Program-made: the position numbers and the translations under genes
The notes under the pieces: generated by a model
Told to the model about the DNA's origin: nothing
The model's input: only the letters and a program-made list of their open reading frames with translations
The model's database searches: none
Shown: positions 11,427 through 21,092 of the stretch, in pieces
How the letters are laid out: each line of letters starts with the position of its first letter
Numbering within the stretch: position 1 is the stretch's first letter
Source of the DNA: Coccinella septempunctata
Lineage: Eukaryota; Arthropoda; Insecta; Coleoptera; Coccinellidae
Length of the DNA: 64,000 nucleotides
NCBI RefSeq assembly: GCF_907165205.1
Contig: NC_058191.1
Location: 32,444,064 to 32,508,063 of the forward strand
Reading direction: 5' to 3'

Positions 11427-12783
11427 GATGATACGGATAATATGCATCTTCGGAAAAACATCAATAAAATGGAAAAAACAATAGCACTCTCAAATTTTTT
11501 GTTCCATCGATATCTCTTATTTTCTCGTTTTACTTTGCTGTGTTGTGTTTTTTCGAAATGAAGTGTCGTTGAAATTTAAGGCCATTGGAAATTAAACAGG
11601 AAAAGATGAATATTTGCAGCGATGCAGACCGCCTGAAAGACGAAGTTCGTTAAATGAGCGGATGAAAACACCCAAAATCATCTGATATTGCAGAAACTTT
11701 CGTTATGGACCATCTCAGGCCTAATGGATCAAATGTTGAGCAACGAAAACCGAACTTTGCGGCGTATAATTACATGGTTATTTCGAACGGGCCGAAGTTC
11801 CAAATTATCCGGTCTTCTGCGGCAACTAAGCGTGAAAGTTGCAATATTTACTTTGGTTTTCCGGAAAACGAATAGTGGCGGGAACTTTTACCGTGGAAGA
11901 CCGTGAGTTATGTCCTGATTTATGCCGTTGCGAGCGATTCTCCGATGCCGGAGGAATTGAAAGCAATATATCCTCATTATGCACAGTATGTTTGCCACTG
12001 GAGTTGTTAGAGTTGAAATTTTGACTGCGGAACTCTGAATTTATGTTCAATATCCGCAGCGAAACAACTTTCAGTAAGCGGTTCAGCTCGAATACAGCAA
12101 ATATTGATAAGCTATCAGATTTCCATTAACGTCACATTTGTCAGAAGCAAAACACGTGTGTTATTTCGGGCATCAGTTCGGGATTGGAATAAATTGAAAC
12201 GAGATGTACCCCCGTGTACTTCCGACATGATGAAGATCGAGATCGGATCATTTGACGGATGCCAAACTGAATAAACAATAGGATGGAGGATTCGAATCTG
12301 TGCTAATGGCCAATAGACCCCGAAAAACAATGGATAACAGGTAGCAAAAACGAGCTAAATTTGATATATTTAACGCCAACAGTTGATAGGCATAAAAGCT
12401 GAAATTGAACTGAAACTTTTCAACTCAATGCATGCTTTATGTACAGGCATTCCCGAACTGAATTCCTCAAAACCTTAAGAGAACGAAGATGATACATATA
12501 GAAGACTTCAGTTTGGCAAAAACTGCTTCTAATAAACAAAATTGTTGTGAACATGACGAATATGCTGATTTTTGATTAATCAAAGTTTACGTTAAATGGT
12601 AGTGTGAATCGTCAAAACATTTGTTAATGGGCAGACAACAACCCATACTAAATGTGGCAATGCTTCAATCATTATCATGATTAAAGTCAATGTTTGTCAG
12701 GGATTACTCGCGATCTAGTAGGCAATAAGAACAGTTTTCTTCCAAGGCAACATTTTTTCACATCAGCAAGAGCACGATTCAAA
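11427..12783. other. No recognisable gene
   Basis: About 1.35 kb that is somewhat less AT-rich than its surroundings around 11690-12330. Several 60-75-codon frames overlap on both strands, but none has a domain, a plausible start context or a second copy in the window. Confidence 0.45.
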
Positions 12784-12799
12784 ATACTCATCATCCTGA
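12784..12799 (+). repeat. Left target-site duplication of the Penelope-like locus (16 bp)
   Basis: ATACTCATCATCCTGA is repeated exactly at 16733-16748 and flanks the whole inverted Penelope-like structure. Confidence 0.75.
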
Positions 12800-13409
12800 G
12801 TATTTTGACAGGAGTTAGGAGAGGTAGTGAAGAATTAAACTAAGCTGAACTAAATGCCGACGTTTCGTCCGTATATTCGAACTTTTCAAGGCTGTATAAA
12901 CGTATAAAGATTCATCAGTATAACACATAAAAACAGTCAAAGCAATAATAAGGATAGCTAACAACAATAACGAAGTGTGATAAAATTGAAGTCAACTCGG
13001 TAAAAAAACTTACCAAGTTCATTCAGCCTACGAACTCTGGTCGCATAATCAATTTTCATTCGGAGACTTCCAGATCTTATAAGGTGGAAAGCATAAAGAA
13101 CTTCATCTATAGATCAGCGAATATCAGCTCGTATACATTTCACGAAGGAAACATTAAGAAGGTCGAAGAGATATTAAAAATCAATAATTATCCAGTAACA
13201 CACGTGAACAAAATAATAAATGAATACAACCCCTAGCAATGGTGAAACCCTTAGTTCAGAAAATCAGAACAAAAGATATTTCAGATTCCCTTACATATCA
13301 GGCCTGAGTCACAACATTGCTCATTCAATAAAAAGCAAATCGAGAACTACACAGCTTGTTTTTTACAATCTGATAACGAAGCAGTTTTTATTTTCCAAAC
13401 TTGAACGGT
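12800..13409 (+). pseudogene. Penelope-like element, left arm (RT-to-GIY-YIG linker)
   Basis: From about 13010 the plus strand encodes TKFIQPTNSGRIINFHSET, then FHEGNIKKVEEILKINNYP, then RYFRFPYISGLSHNIAHSIK and LITKQFLFSKL. This ordered set is characteristic of the region between the reverse transcriptase and the GIY-YIG endonuclease of Penelope-like elements. Stops and a frameshift near 13215 break it, and the sequence ends at 13409 before any GIY-YIG domain. The outer 200 bases are non-coding terminal-repeat sequence and match the right arm in inverse. Confidence 0.7.
12856..12892 (-). ncRNA. Hammerhead-like hairpin in Penelope-like terminal repeat
   Basis: On the minus strand GCC (12892-12890) and GGC (12858-12856) can close a stem around TTGAAAA, a GTTC/GGAC hairpin, GAAA and CGTC. 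This matches the hammerhead layout (stem II, GAAA, minimal stem III, cleavage after GUC), but the first core box CUGAUGA is replaced by UUGAAAA. The inverted copy in the right arm has lost one A from GAAA. It may be a decayed ribozyme or a related hairpin. Confidence 0.4.
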
Positions 13410-13410
13410 T

Positions 13411-14165
13411 ATTATTATGACTTTAGCCTTGCGGCTTTCACACTCCTCTCCAGAGGAAAATTCACTTATCCCAGATATCTCAGATATCGAAAGGATTAAG
13501 CTCTGTTGGAGCCCTTTCCAGGTTTTCGGGCTCGTGGTGGTGGTCGGGTCCGGGTCGCTCCTCGCCTCCCTGATGTAGGCTGGATTCCTGCTCCACCCGC
13601 ACTTCCTGTCGGAGCAGACGGTGTTCCTCTGCATTCCCCATGTACTTGCGTACAGTTCTCGCCGTTCCGAGCAGTACCGCCTTCTGCATGACTCTATAGA
13701 TATTTTCGTCCAACTGAAGTTTCCTCAAGTTCTCTAGTAGTTTCTTCGGTATCAGGCCTGTAGATGAAATGACAATAGGGATGGTCTTGATATCTTTCAG
13801 CTTCCACTGTCTTCTGGTCTGTTCCTCGAGATCTCCGTATTTTGAAATTTTTTCAGTGTGCCTATCTAGAAGATTGGTATTATTTGGAATTGCCACGTCG
13901 ATGAATAGTGCTCTGTCCTCATCCTTATTGAGCAATATGAGGTCTGGTCTATTGTGGGTTATTTTTCGGTCTGTGAGAACCGTGCGATCCCAGTAGAGCT
14001 TGTGATGTTCGTTTTCCAGCACAGCATCTGGATGGTAATTGTAATAAGGAACCTTTTTCGAAGTTAGAAGTTGGTGTTTTAGTGCCAATTCTTGGTGAAG
14101 AATCTTGGCAACAGCATCATGTCTATTTTTGTACTCCGTGCCCGCGAACTTCTGACATCCCCCGG
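13411..14165 (-). pseudogene. LINE C-terminal fragment with PD-(D/E)XK-like nuclease motif
   Basis: The minus strand has an open frame (14088-13480) of about 200 codons. Residues 47-49 read RPD and residues 63-68 read IDVAIP. This spacing fits a PD-(D/E)XK restriction-like endonuclease, as found at the C-terminus of REL-type non-LTR elements (R2/R4-like). KYGDLEEQTRRQW and IPIVISSTGLIPKKL follow. The same order recurs in many insect retroelement proteins I know of. The upstream sequence to 14165 continues the similarity (HDAVAKILHQELALKHQ). The reverse transcriptase part is missing, so this is an orphan tail. Its 3' end at 13411 begins with TTATTATTATGA on the plus strand, consistent with a simple-repeat tail. 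Confidence 0.65.
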
Positions 14166-14167
14166 TG

Positions 14168-14188
14168 ATTATTATTATTATTATTATA
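14168..14188. repeat. (ATT)n microsatellite at CR1-like 3' end
   Basis: A run of ATT units lies between the CR1-like 3' UTR and the nuclease fragment. Read on the minus strand it is the LINE's simple-repeat tail. Confidence 0.7.
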
Positions 14189-14229
14189 TTACAGTTAAGA
14201 GTTTAAGCATAGCCTATAAACTCATACAA

Positions 14230-16239
14230 TCAAAAACAACAATCATGAATGAAGTTATCAGGAAATAAAGAAAAAACAGCAAATGTAGAAAATAGAACAT
14301 AGTCACGAGCGACACTATTCCACGCAACGACGCGACGCCAGCCGTCGTAACCGCACTTAAAAGCGTTCACCGATACCGAGTTCACAATAGATGAAGGCAA
14401 GCCATTCCACACTCCAAAGACGCGATTTGTCAAAAAGTTCTGTCTCTGTGATGTTTTGAAATTCTCCTTCGCCAGCTTGAAGGCATGACCCCGGAGTCGG
14501 CAGTCGGAGTTCAGGCCGAAAAGGCATCCAAGATCGACCCCAAACAAATTGTGGAGGGCTCGATAAGTGATGATGAGATCACCGCGAATCCTTCTGTCTT
14601 CAAATGTGGACATACCCATGAGGTAAAGCCTTTCCACATAGTTAGGTCGCGTAATACCATACGGAAGCCTGGTTGCACGACGTTGGATGTTCTCAAGCAT
14701 TTCAGAATCTCTGCTCAACACTGGACACCACACTGGGCCTGCGAATTCCAAGATGGGGCGGATGTATGTCTTGTACAGGGCTGCGCATGTAGATGGATCA
14801 CATCTTCCGAAAGCTTTCTGAACTAGAAAAAGAGATCGCTTGGCCTTGTTAACGACATGGAGAATATGTTCGGACCAGCTCAGATTTTCAGTAACAACCA
14901 CACCAAGGTCACAGTGGCTACTACAAGAAGCGATCGGCATATTATTAAGAAGGTATTGACGTCGGGGATTATGGTTGCCTAAGTGCAAAACAACACACTT
15001 CTCCTGATTGAGGGGCAATTGCCAATCCCGGCACCACAGGCTCAATTTATCCAGGTCCTCTTGAAGTATGTGAGCTGCGTCATTAGGATTGTTGAATAAT
15101 TTAGTATCGTCGGCAAATTGAGAGCAGCAGGACTTAATAATCTTCGGCAAATCAGAGATGTAAAGGATGAAAAGGAGTGGTCCCAACACGGACCCCTGTG
15201 GGACTCCACTCAAAACAGGCCTCGAAGATGAAAGGGTCTTGTCGACACGAACTTTGAACGATCTATCAGTTAAGAATGACTCAATCCAGCGAAGTAAACG
15301 GCCACGAATTCCCAAATGTTCCAGTTTGCGAAGGAGGAGTTTGTGTGGCACACGATCGAATGCGCGTGAAAAATTTAGGTAGACCACATCAACCGGGTGA
15401 CCCTTGTCAAGCGAGTATGACCAGGAATTAATGACCTCAAGAAGGTTGGTAATCACTGAACGCCCAGGCAGGAAACCATGCTGACAGTCCGGTATAAGAG
15501 AGGTGTCAAGAGCAAAATGGAGGACATTGTCAAGAATAATTCTCTCACAGACCTTAGCTACAATTGGAACCAGACTGATGGAACGATAGTTAGAAGCATC
15601 ACGTTTGTTCCCCTTCTTAAAGATTGGCGTCACCAGTGCACTTCGCCAGGTAGAAGGCAAACGTGAAGTCTCGAATGAACGTGTATATATGAGAGAAAGT
15701 GGATATGATAGCGGCTTTGCACATTCCTTCAGTAGTCTTGCCGAGAAACCATCAGCACCTGGGGAGGAGTTGACTTTAAGAGCTGAGAGATGAGCTTCAA
15801 CGATAGAAGGGGTAAAACTTATGTCTGAAATCTCAGAGGAACAGCGTAGGTCGAGCATCTTCGGGAAGTTCAAGCTTCCTGCGGTAAAAGAAGCAGCAAA
15901 AGAGTCAGCTAGAACATTTGCAGATTCTTCAGGACTTGAGCACGGCTGATTGTTGCTGTTATGAACCAACGGTACGTCAACTTTGGAGTTGAGGGTTGCC
16001 CTCACATACTTGAAGAATTTCTTCTGGTCCTTCGATCGGACTAATTTGGATTCATATTCCTTTTTGGCATTTTTAATGAGAGTTGAGAGAGAATTAGAAA
16101 AACGTCGGTGTTCATTGTAATCACTCAGTCGTTTATAGCGTATGTAACGCCGCCATATAGATTTTTTATGACGTATCAACTTAAGGATGTTATGATCAAT
16201 CCATGGCTTCCTTGGTACCTGGGTTATTACCCTTCTCAT
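14230..16239 (-). CDS. CR1-like LINE ORF2 fragment: reverse transcriptase (669 aa)
   Basis: This is the longest open frame in the window. RT blocks appear in order: ALVTPIFKKGNK (201-212), NYRSISLVP (217-225), HGFLPGRS (254-261), YLNFSRAFDRVPH (287-299), SGVPQGSVLGPLLF (344-357) and FADDTKLF (375-382). The thumb and C-terminus follow, with NRVFGVWNGLPSSIVNS. In motif A the position that is normally the first catalytic aspartate (YLDFSKAFD in relatives) is asparagine, N289, while both aspartates of FADD remain. The product is therefore probably inactive even though the frame is intact. The methionine start is an artefact of the frameshift just upstream, since the real protein began further 5'. 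The lack of stops suggests a fairly recent insertion. Confidence 0.8.
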   Translation of the reverse strand: MRRVITQVPRKPWIDHNILKLIRHKKSIWRRYIRYKRLSDYNEHRRFSNSLSTLIKNAKKEYESKLVRSKDQKKFFKYVRATLNSKVDVPLVHNSNNQPCSSPEESANVLADSFAASFTAGSLNFPKMLDLRCSSEISDISFTPSIVEAHLSALKVNSSPGADGFSARLLKECAKPLSYPLSLIYTRSFETSRLPSTWRSALVTPIFKKGNKRDASNYRSISLVPIVAKVCERIILDNVLHFALDTSLIPDCQHGFLPGRSVITNLLEVINSWSYSLDKGHPVDVVYLNFSRAFDRVPHKLLLRKLEHLGIRGRLLRWIESFLTDRSFKVRVDKTLSSSRPVLSGVPQGSVLGPLLFILYISDLPKIIKSCCSQFADDTKLFNNPNDAAHILQEDLDKLSLWCRDWQLPLNQEKCVVLHLGNHNPRRQYLLNNMPIASCSSHCDLGVVVTENLSWSEHILHVVNKAKRSLFLVQKAFGRCDPSTCAALYKTYIRPILEFAGPVWCPVLSRDSEMLENIQRRATRLPYGITRPNYVERLYLMGMSTFEDRRIRGDLIITYRALHNLFGVDLGCLFGLNSDCRLRGHAFKLAKENFKTSQRQNFLTNRVFGVWNGLPSSIVNSVSVNAFKCGYDGWRRVVAWNSVARDYVLFSTFAVFSLFPDNFIHDCCF

Positions 16240-16366
16240 ACGAGCACTCGTCCATCAGATTCTGGAGAATTGATGTGAATATAGACCAATACTCTTCAAC
16301 ATCACCAGTCGGTTTTAAAAAGGCATCCCAGTCGATCTCCTCAAGCTTTCGGGGGTTGGATCTTTG

Positions 16367-16732
16367 AGTTTGGAATATAATAACTACGTCTTTATCAGAT
16401 TGTAAAAAAAAGCTGTGTAGTTCTAGATTTGCTTTTTATTGAATGGGCGATGTTGTGATATTGAGTTCATTATGTTGTTTTATATATAACATTTTTATCA
16501 AGTTGACTTCAATTTTATCATACTTTGTTATTGTTGTTAGCTGTCATTATTATTGTTTTTATGTGTTATACTGATGAATCTTTATACGTTTATACAGCCT
16601 TGAAAAGTTCGAATATACGGACGAACGCAGACATTTAGTTCAGCTTAGTCTTGTTCTTCACCGCCTGTTCTAGCTCCTGTCAAAATACTCAGCATTAACA
16701 ACCAAGGACGTGATTTTCACTTCTTTCACTTC
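16367..16732 (-). pseudogene. Penelope-like element, right arm, inverted, with tail
   Basis: Read on the minus strand, 16690-16367 repeats the left arm: TGAGTATTTTGACAGGAG at the outside, AACTTTTCAAGGCTGTATAA, AAATTGAAGTCAACT, and finally CATTCAATAAAAAGCAAATC and TTCCAAACT. About 250 bases that encode the linker (TKFIQ to NNYP) in the left arm are deleted here. The arm ends at the same inner point as the left arm. Outside it, 16691-16732 is a 42-bp tail not found on the left, followed by the duplicated target site. Confidence 0.65.
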
Positions 16733-16748
16733 ATACTCATCATCCTGA
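16733..16748 (+). repeat. Right target-site duplication of the Penelope-like locus (16 bp)
   Basis: Exact copy of ATACTCATCATCCTGA at 12784-12799. Confidence 0.75.
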
Positions 16749-17544
16749 CCGAGCATAATTACAAAAACAAATGTCTTTGGAATTTATTCGAAATCAGAGA
16801 ATTTCACTGCAGAAAGACAAATTACATCGATATTCTAATATAACCAATCCCAAACAAAATGATAAGAAAAAGATCATTAGAAACAAATTTCCAATCACTG
16901 GAGTCTTCAATCCCCTTTCAAGAATGACGTTTTTTTGATATTCTCCGGTTTTATCAGATCCAAGGGTGCGTTGGATGGCGCAGGGTGTTCCTGGATGCGG
17001 TTTTCATTATATCAAGTGAGCGGAAGTGGTGATTTATAATGCCCGTATTGAATGAACAGCGGCACTGTCGGATTTTTCTGCATCCCTTCCCGTCATCCGC
17101 TTAATGTATGAGAGTTGACATTTACACGGGTCGAATAAGCTCCTACGAACATTTTTCACAAACTCAGAATCGTCCTGTTAGGTTAAGGTTTTGTTAACCT
17201 GACTTTTTGATATCACACTGATGGATGCGCAGGCAATTATTACATTTTCTTATGAATGTGGTGGAGTCGAGTCGGGCAGTTCCCACAATTATATAAATCA
17301 CCCCTTTTCTTGATTTCCATATGAAAGAATGAATCCTATTAGTTATGATGGATTCATTTTTTTTTATATTGTGAATATTGTATTCGAATATTGCAGCTCG
17401 AAGTGGACTTGAGGGATTTATCATAGAACACAAATTTTAATATGTTGAATATTTTCACACTTTAGATGTGATTCTGAACTTGCAGTTTGTAATACTCACC
17501 TCCAACGCTTCATCGTGCTGGAGTTTTTGTGTTCATTCTATTCA
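16749..17544. other. No recognisable feature
   Basis: AT-rich DNA between the Penelope-like locus and the next MITE, with no supported coding frame. Confidence 0.5.
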
Positions 17545-18303
17545 TACAGGGTGTTTTCAAAAGTAAGTCGTTTTTCCAAAAATTGTCCATATAAAATATT
17601 CAAGATGGCTGAGATACAACCCCTAGAAGTTCGACAAAATTTCATTGAATTTCAAGAACGCGTCTGTGGAAGGTGACTCCAGCGGCATCGCAAAAACGAA
17701 ACAAAACATAAACATATGGCTGGACAATTAATGGTTCAGTACCAAGTTCATTGGATTAGATGTATCAGGTCACTTTTGATAGAATCATGATTGTTGTATC
17801 GTACAATTTAATGTGAAAAAAAAAATGTAGAAAATCGAAGCAGTTTCTTGAAAGTGCTTATGTTAGTTATGTTGAAAAGGTGCTATGATGTTTCCCCATT
17901 TCATCCCATTTTTACGACGATTGTTGGAATGCTCGAACAAGAAGACTGTGTTATGAAAAAAATCGTGAATAATTTAGACGAATTTTATTGCTGAGATTTC
18001 GAAGTATTATTATATTTTTTACACTTGTGTCCTAAGTATCTTCTGTCAGTGGGTATCGAAATGAGCCATTTCATAAAATCGTGTTAGTTACTAAAAACTA
18101 ATGAGAACAATTCGGCAATCCTAAGATTCTATTTTCATTACCACGTAAATATCGAAAGAGCAAATATCCTAAACGAAACTACATGGTTGAATCAACTTTG
18201 TAATTTTGAAAGTTTTGTTTAGGTGATTTTTGAAGAAACGCTTCATTTTGACCAGTTCTACCTTCTGTTGTAAAGAATGCCTCACCTTCAAATGCAACCT
18301 GTA
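17545..18303 (+). mobile_element. MITE family B, copy 1 (759 bp)
   Basis: The element starts TACAGGGTGTTTTCAAAAG and ends with the inverse of TACAGGTTGCATTTGAAGG. Two other copies are in the window: 33632-34276 (same orientation, right end missing) and 55363-57030 (opposite orientation, itself interrupted). Shared blocks include GGCTGAGATACAACCCCTAG, ATGGTTCAGTACCAAGTTC and CATCCCATTTTTACGACG. No protein is encoded. The three copies fix the family's extent. Confidence 0.75.
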
Positions 18304-19897
18304 TATAACTCTTTGGATTTGTAGAGTTTTTATGATTGTTCACTAGACGTGACTTGAGTCTGGTGAGATTTTGTGTTGTGCATAGTGTTTCTCACAATTA
18401 TTCTTGTACAATTCAATTATCTTTGTGTCACTTGTTTGTATTCGTCGTCGTCACCAAACAGTTGAATCGACTATGATGTTGACTTCACAGATTTCATTTG
18501 TTATTGAATAATTGCTGAGGCGTTTTATTCAGAAGGTGTTTCAGAATATTTGACTATTACGCTTGTAAAATATAATATCGTAAATTATAAGTTTTGAGTA
18601 ATTATAAGTTTTCTTCAGATTATCCCCATGAAATGAAAAATTCGAAAGATACTTTTATTGCCAAAATTTTGTACATAGACTGTCTGATTCTTAGTTATTG
18701 TAGCCTTGAAGAAGGGACAGCATGTTTCCCGAAACGTTTGCATTGAAAATATTTGTGTAGGAGAAAAATATACTGTCCGAAAAGAACTGGAATGTGTTGA
18801 AAAATCTGAAGGGCTATGTAAGTCACAAATCGGTAAATTAATAATTTTTTTGCCGTTAATTCGTATAAATCCACGATCAAACCAGAGATAAAATAACTTA
18901 TATCTTCCCTACTGAAGGAAGGCTAAATCCACATAGTCCCATCTTTCCCTACCTATTAAAAAAGTTAGCTGGCTTGACTGCGACGAAACTTTGAGCGACA
19001 AGAAATAAATAACACAGCTCTGATATTCCGATAGTTCATACTGAATACCCAGTTCGCAAAGAAACTGTGGTTTTGCACAGGTTCAAACGACCAAGAAACC
19101 TCAACAGTTTCAAAACGGAACAGTTATGTCTTTGATTTAATGCTCCGGCATACTTGTTCCGAAACTTTCCCAGCTTACTGCTTCCATTCAAAGACCCGAA
19201 GATTCCCATTAAGAAAACTTACCTGAAGCTGATGCCTTCGTTATGATGTAAAAGTTTCAATTTTCCTTGCATCGGAAATTCCAATGTGGCTGCACGTACC
19301 TTAGCTCATTTATTTAAATTGGAAACTCGAAGGAATTTGGAACTATGTATTTTATATTGAAAATCTTCGCGCACTACATTGATTTAACAAAAAAAAGTAC
19401 GTGAATTATAAGATGGACTCTTTTTTAGGAGGAATTACAGTTTTGTATTGTGTACATATTATGTCTGCTTGGCATAACTGACCCTGATTTGATTTCCAAC
19501 GAAAGACAAAAGAAGAAAGAAGTACCTTATGAACAGATTGGCAGAGGAAAGTGAAATATTTTGAATAGTCTCATTCAGAATTGTACCATAGTTCCCAAAC
19601 TAGTTAGCAGACTGCTTTCTGGAAAAGTTCATCAGGGTGAATTCAATTTGATATTTTGTGCCCTTAATTGAATCACGCTCTTTTGTTTTCAATTTGGATA
19701 GACATTTTGAAAACGTTCTTAGATTTTGATTGATTTCTTTGAGCATCAAAAAAGGATATCAACTTTCAAATAAGGTGATGCATTCTCATAAGGCTAACTT
19801 TGTTTTACACAAAACGATAAAAATAAAAGGAACTAATTCTGACAGCGACAACCGCTGATATAAATCAACAAATACCATCTCCTCGAAAAGAAATAGA
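18304..19897. other. No gene; one hammerhead-like hairpin
   Basis: AT-rich DNA without supported genes. The only structured item I see is the hairpin at 18702-18742. Confidence 0.45.
18702..18742 (+). ncRNA. Hammerhead-like hairpin (weak)
   Basis: AGCCTTGAAGAA is followed by a GGGA/TCCC hairpin, then GAAA and CGTTTGC. The arrangement parallels the Penelope-like arm hairpin at 12856-12892, with the same divergent first core box. No Penelope-like coding sequence is recognisable nearby. Confidence 0.3.
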
Positions 19898-19936
19898 TAC
19901 TGACCAGTTTCGGTCTAATTCGAGCCCATCAGAGCA
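19898..19936 (-). ncRNA. Decayed hammerhead ribozyme motif, same class as 47.1-47.3 kb
   Basis: On the minus strand TGCT (19936-19933) is followed by CTGATGG, GCTC/GACC as a weakened stem II, GAAA (19911-19908), CTGG, TC and AGTA. AGTA pairs with TGCT over four positions including one G-U. The order, the spacing and the GAAT loop start match the motifs at 47101-47147 and 47260-47300. The core adenine after CUGAUG is replaced by G, which should abolish cleavage. The flanks do not match the 47-kb element beyond about 15 bases. Confidence 0.5.
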
Positions 19937-19939
19937 ACA

Positions 19940-21003
19940 CAAGTCAACCCCCGAGAAAAAAATGATTGAAATGTTACTCTGACTAGGGAAATGAGATCGA
20001 AAATATGGTCCTCTTCAATTCATTTTCGATGAAATGGTATTTCTGTTGATATACTTGTGGTACTGGTTGCAAACTAAGCCGAAAGCATATACAGCTGTTA
20101 ATATTCGTGTGATGGGGATTTGCTTGTTCGATTTGGATCTTAAAATTTGTGGATTTCATATTAGCCGGTGTAATGATAGAAGGGAAACCCATTCATGATA
20201 TTCTAAACATGATGCAGTTTGATAAAAAAATTCTGAGCATTCTGTAAAACGAAAATATTCTGGCTTCATATGGTATATATGACGATGTCCTCTAATATTT
20301 TCCAATTGCCACCGAAACCATTACACCCTCGTGGAACACAAAGAATTGAAAACGAAGCAGAGCTCACTTTGGTAAATGGCATTTCCTTAAGACGCAAGGC
20401 GATCGTATTGTTGGCGTTTCACCGAACGGCATGCCGTTCGGTCATGTTTTCAGATCCCTCGAGCTCCCTCTGAGCATCGAGCTCATTGTGTGCCTCACAG
20501 ATTACCTATTTACCAGGCCAACGTGATAAAACTACCAAAACGTACAAAGTGAAGCGTTAAGAAACACATTTCTGTATGCATGACGGGTTTTGGATACCGG
20601 AACCAAATCGCTGGGACATTCTGTACCAAATATATTCTTTCATTTCGTAAGTGTGTTTCGGTGATATCCGTAATAACCTGTGGGAAAGGACAAAACTGCT
20701 CATTTTCAGGGGATGAGAGGATGTGGGTAGGAAAACATTTTTTTCAGTTAGGGACTTATGATCTTCCTTGCACTTATGGCTAGGCATATGGCATTTTTGT
20801 CGGAATTAATTCAAATCATTATCCTTTTTAGGGATAGAGTGAAAACTGGATTCGTCATATACCAGGATTCATTTTGAATTACTCCTTGACAAAACCACGT
20901 AACATCGTCATGATAACTAGCCCTACGCTAGGTTATCAGAAATGATTGGTGAAAAGTGTATCGTCGTATTGTGTGTGGACAAGACTTAAGATTGTTTTTT
21001 ATA
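19940..21003. other. No gene; 22-bp perfect palindrome inside
   Basis: No supported coding sequence. Frames of 67-76 codons around 20270-20790 overlap on both strands with no domain. A perfect palindrome lies at 20421-20442. Confidence 0.45.
20421..20442. repeat. Perfect 22-bp palindrome
   Basis: ACCGAACGGCA and its exact reverse complement are adjacent with no spacer. It is unusually GC-rich for this window. It could be a protein-binding site or chance. Confidence 0.7.
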
Positions 21004-21092
21004 AGAGGATAGATTGAAAAATTCTTAGCCTACTATAGAACCAAACAAAATTTCAAGGTCAAAATATTTTATTACTCAATATATTCTCCTCT

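Larger units (their letters stand above)
14166..16366 (-). mobile_element. CR1-like LINE, 5'-truncated
   Basis: A minus-strand non-LTR element with a long open frame (16239-14230), a 45-bp 3' UTR and an (ATT)n tail at 14168-14188 on the plus strand. Upstream of the frame, 16240-16366 still encodes element protein (KLEEIDWDAFLKP, then EYWSIFTSILQNLMDECSYE), but a single-base frameshift near 16236 separates it from the main frame. The apurinic endonuclease domain is absent, so the copy is truncated. CR1/L2-type is inferred from the RT motifs and the C-terminal 'NRVFGVWNGLP' block. Confidence 0.8.
12800..16732. mobile_element. Composite locus: inverted Penelope-like arms around two LINEs
   Basis: A 3.9-kb block is bounded by a 16-bp direct repeat. 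Its outer parts are inverted Penelope-like sequences (left arm 12800-13409, right arm 16367-16690, plus a 42-bp tail on the right only). Both arms stop at the same internal point, just after TTCCAAACT. Between them lie the tail of a LINE with a nuclease-like domain (13411-14165) and a CR1-like LINE (14166-16366), both on the minus strand. Penelope-like elements are known to carry terminal repeats in direct or inverted arrangement, often with a short one-sided tail. The simplest reading is one palindromic Penelope-like insertion later invaded at its centre by LINEs. Confidence 0.65.

Noticed and set aside
14485..15793. Several plus-strand frames of 62-113 codons
   Set aside because: Antisense shadows of the CR1-like reverse transcriptase frame.
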